From assembly GCA_964559295.1 (NCBI GenBank), contig CAZLGO010000091.1, positions 1-5,430 of the forward strand: a stretch of 5,430 nt of DNA. Direction: 5' to 3'. Shown in pieces: positions 4,845 to 5,430 of this stretch. Position numbers and translations under genes: made by a program. How positions within the stretch are numbered: position 1 is the stretch's first letter; every line of letters starts with the position of its first letter. A model generated the notes under the pieces. That model was not told the DNA's origin, ran no database searches, and saw nothing but the letters and a program-made list of their open reading frames with translations. The stretch is from CAZLGO01 sp964559295 (GTDB lineage Archaea > Methanobacteriota > Methanobacteria > Methanobacteriales > Methanobacteriaceae).

Positions 4845-5178
4845 TCTTATTCCTCCTTTTTTCTTTTTTATCCCTTATATACGGAATCCTCATAATCCTT
4901 CCGCACTCAAGACACCTTATAACAACACATGATTTAGATAGTCTTATTAGGCAGTTATATCCTGGTTTTAGGAACAAATAGCAATGTTTACAGAATCTTC
5001 TCCTCCAGACTCTCGGTATTCTTATGTTGTACTTTTTTGCAATGTTTCTTGCTATCTCAACATAGCGATGGGATCTTTCTGGATGCTTCTTGTATTCATT
5101 ATCAGCAAGTTTAAAGAGAATGTTTATCCTCTCTTTTGCTATTTTTATCATCCATTTTGGTTTTCTTCCCCTTCTCAA
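4759..5178 (-). CDS. rnp4: RNase P protein subunit Rpr2/Rpp21 (Rnp4)
   Basis: Rnp4 is one of the archaeal RNase P proteins that help the catalytic RNA remove 5' leaders from pre-tRNAs; it pairs with Rpp29 on the specificity domain. From TTG at 5178 the protein has 139 residues: a basic start with KPKWMIKIAKERINILFKLA (6-25), helices with HPERSHRYVEIARNIAKKY (32-50), IPRVWRRRFC (54-63), and a zinc ribbon with C63-x2-C66 and C89-x2-C92. It then runs into RIPYIRDKKEKRR and a basic tail. I prefer TTG at 5178 because GAGG (5187-5190) precedes it by 8 nt, as at the PDCD5 gene, and MRRGRKPKWM looks like a family start. A GTG at 5211 (150 aa) has no SD and lies within a dyad, but cannot be excluded. 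The last 86 nt overlap the YhbY-like gene. It is the first gene of the operon. Confidence 0.93.
   Translation of the reverse strand: MRRGRKPKWMIKIAKERINILFKLADNEYKKHPERSHRYVEIARNIAKKYNIRIPRVWRRRFCKHCYLFLKPGYNCLIRLSKSCVVIRCLECGRIMRIPYIRDKKEKRRNKIESHIIKKGINEKSTLYSYNKDRKIRGK
4852..4857 (-). promoter_or_regulatory. Shine-Dalgarno site fixing the TTG start of the YhbY-like gene
   Basis: AGGAGG lies 7 nt before TTG at 4844 and at the same time encodes residues of the KEKRRNK stretch of the RNase P subunit. It is one of the strongest SD matches in the window. Confidence 0.8.
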
Positions 5179-5186
5179 AGTTTTAA

Positions 5187-5190
5187 CCTC
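5187..5190 (-). promoter_or_regulatory. Probable Shine-Dalgarno site of rnp4 (TTG start)
   Basis: GAGG with an 8-nt spacer before TTG at 5178 has the same geometry as the GGAGG-TTG pair of the PDCD5 gene. The match is short, so the GTG at 5211 stays an alternative start. Confidence 0.5.
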
Positions 5191-5203
5191 TTTTCTCAGA
5201 TCC

Positions 5204-5219
5204 CTGTTCACAAGAACAG
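5204..5219. repeat. Dyad CTGTTC-ACAA-GAACAG in the operon leader
   Basis: This is a perfect 6-bp inverted repeat around ACAA, lying in the leader between the TATA-like sites and the rnp4 start and covering the GTG at 5211. Its inner 12 bases (GTTCACAAGAAC) recur exactly at 5396-5407. It could be an operator or a short RNA stem-loop. Confidence 0.5.
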
Positions 5220-5323
5220 ACGTATCAAAATTCCTGTGGTCAATATGGATGCATGGGCAACATCTGGTATTTAACGCTTGGGATCTTCAAGTACAAGGAA
5301 GTTTAATAAAATCCCTTTATCTG

Positions 5324-5344
5324 ATTTTATATATCCTATTTAAA
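5324..5344 (-). promoter_or_regulatory. Probable operon promoter (TATA region)
   Basis: The minus strand reads TTTAAATA (5344-5337) followed by GATATATAAAA (5335-5325), two overlapping TATA-like elements. The first is preceded by an A-rich/GC BRE-like stretch (AAAAGC). Transcription would start near 5305-5315, giving a leader of about 130 nt. A third AT-rich site (TTTATTAAA, 5310-5302) would give a shorter leader. This is the only promoter-like region ahead of the eleven genes. Confidence 0.5.
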
Positions 5345-5394
5345 AAGCTTTTCTATGCAGTTTCTTGAATTTACTGCATTAGTTCAGACCTGAT

Positions 5395-5408
5395 AGTTCA
5401 CAAGAACT
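5395..5408. repeat. Second dyad AGTTC-ACAA-GAACT upstream of the promoter
   Basis: This is a perfect 5-bp inverted repeat with the same ACAA centre as the dyad at 5204-5219. A further AGTTCA half-site lies 14 nt away (5381-5386), so three half-sites cluster between 5381 and 5408. Confidence 0.5.
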
Positions 5409-5430
5409 CAAGAAAATCCACTTTACCAAC

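Larger units (their letters stand above)
5179..5430 (-). other. Operon leader and upstream non-coding region
   Basis: No credible gene is visible. In the frame of the RNase P gene there is no stop between 5178 and a TGA at 5287-5289, but also no ATG or SD-supported start apart from the doubtful GTG at 5211. The region holds overlapping TATA-like sequences (about 5302-5344), two GTTC-ACAA-GAAC dyads and a short ATGCAG/CTGCAT inverted repeat (5355-5360 with 5374-5379). Confidence 0.55.

Noticed and set aside
5204..5219. tRNA T-arm-like reading of the GTTC...GAAC dyads
   Set aside because: The loop is four bases without the TTCRANNC pattern, and no acceptor, D or anticodon arm can be drawn around either copy.
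5240..5263. Seven-codon mini-ORF (MLPMHPY) in the operon leader as a possible leader peptide
   Set aside because: It has no SD, no diagnostic residue run and no attenuator-like structure after it; an ORF this short is expected by chance.
5179..5286. Extension of the RNase P subunit upstream, with a Cys-rich stretch (RCCPCIHID) in the same open frame
   Set aside because: There is no ATG or SD-supported start, the stretch matches nothing in the Rpr2 family, and it falls in the probable leader. The GTG at 5211 is kept only as an alternative start.

Overview
The window is an AT-rich piece of an archaeal chromosome, most likely euryarchaeal in the broad sense. The evidence is the gene content: ribosomal proteins S19e, L31e, L39e and LX/L18a, which bacteria lack, together with aIF6, a PDCD5 homologue, prefoldin alpha, the Rpr2/Rpp21 subunit of RNase P and an archaeal-type FtsY. 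The exact lineage cannot be fixed by eye.

Layout. Bases 1-369 hold no gene. They contain a long imperfect inverted repeat (arms 4-67 and 136-199), an isolated TATA/BRE-like site facing right (280-293), and T-runs on the minus strand that could end transcription. From 370 to 5178 there are eleven genes, all on the minus strand and tightly packed. In order of transcription they are RNase P Rpr2 -> CRS1/YhbY-domain RNA-binding protein -> S19e -> PDCD5 homologue -> PP-loop ATPase -> L39e -> L31e -> aIF6 -> LX/L18a -> prefoldin alpha -> FtsY. Bases 5179-5430 hold the leader and probable promoter of this operon, plus two copies of a small dyad (GTTC-ACAA-GAAC).

How the genes work together. The operon spans RNA processing (RNase P), 30S and 50S subunit building (S19e, YhbY-like protein, L39e, L31e, LX), control of subunit joining (aIF6), nascent-chain folding (prefoldin) and membrane targeting (SRP receptor FtsY). 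Most junctions overlap or are 15 nt or shorter. The exception is a 43-nt gap between L31e and aIF6, which holds nine T residues and an 8-bp perfect stem. L39e (51 aa, 3054-3209) is a small gene that begins inside the 3' end of the PP-loop gene.

The most interesting points are the inverted-repeat element beside ftsY, the possible internal terminator or attenuator before aIF6, the uncharacterised PP-loop ATPase embedded in a translation operon, two long same-strand overlaps (86 and 44 nt), and the paired dyads around the promoter. I see no CRISPR array, tRNA, rRNA, transposase or defence gene. Most of the window is a conserved archaeal housekeeping cluster rather than a new system.
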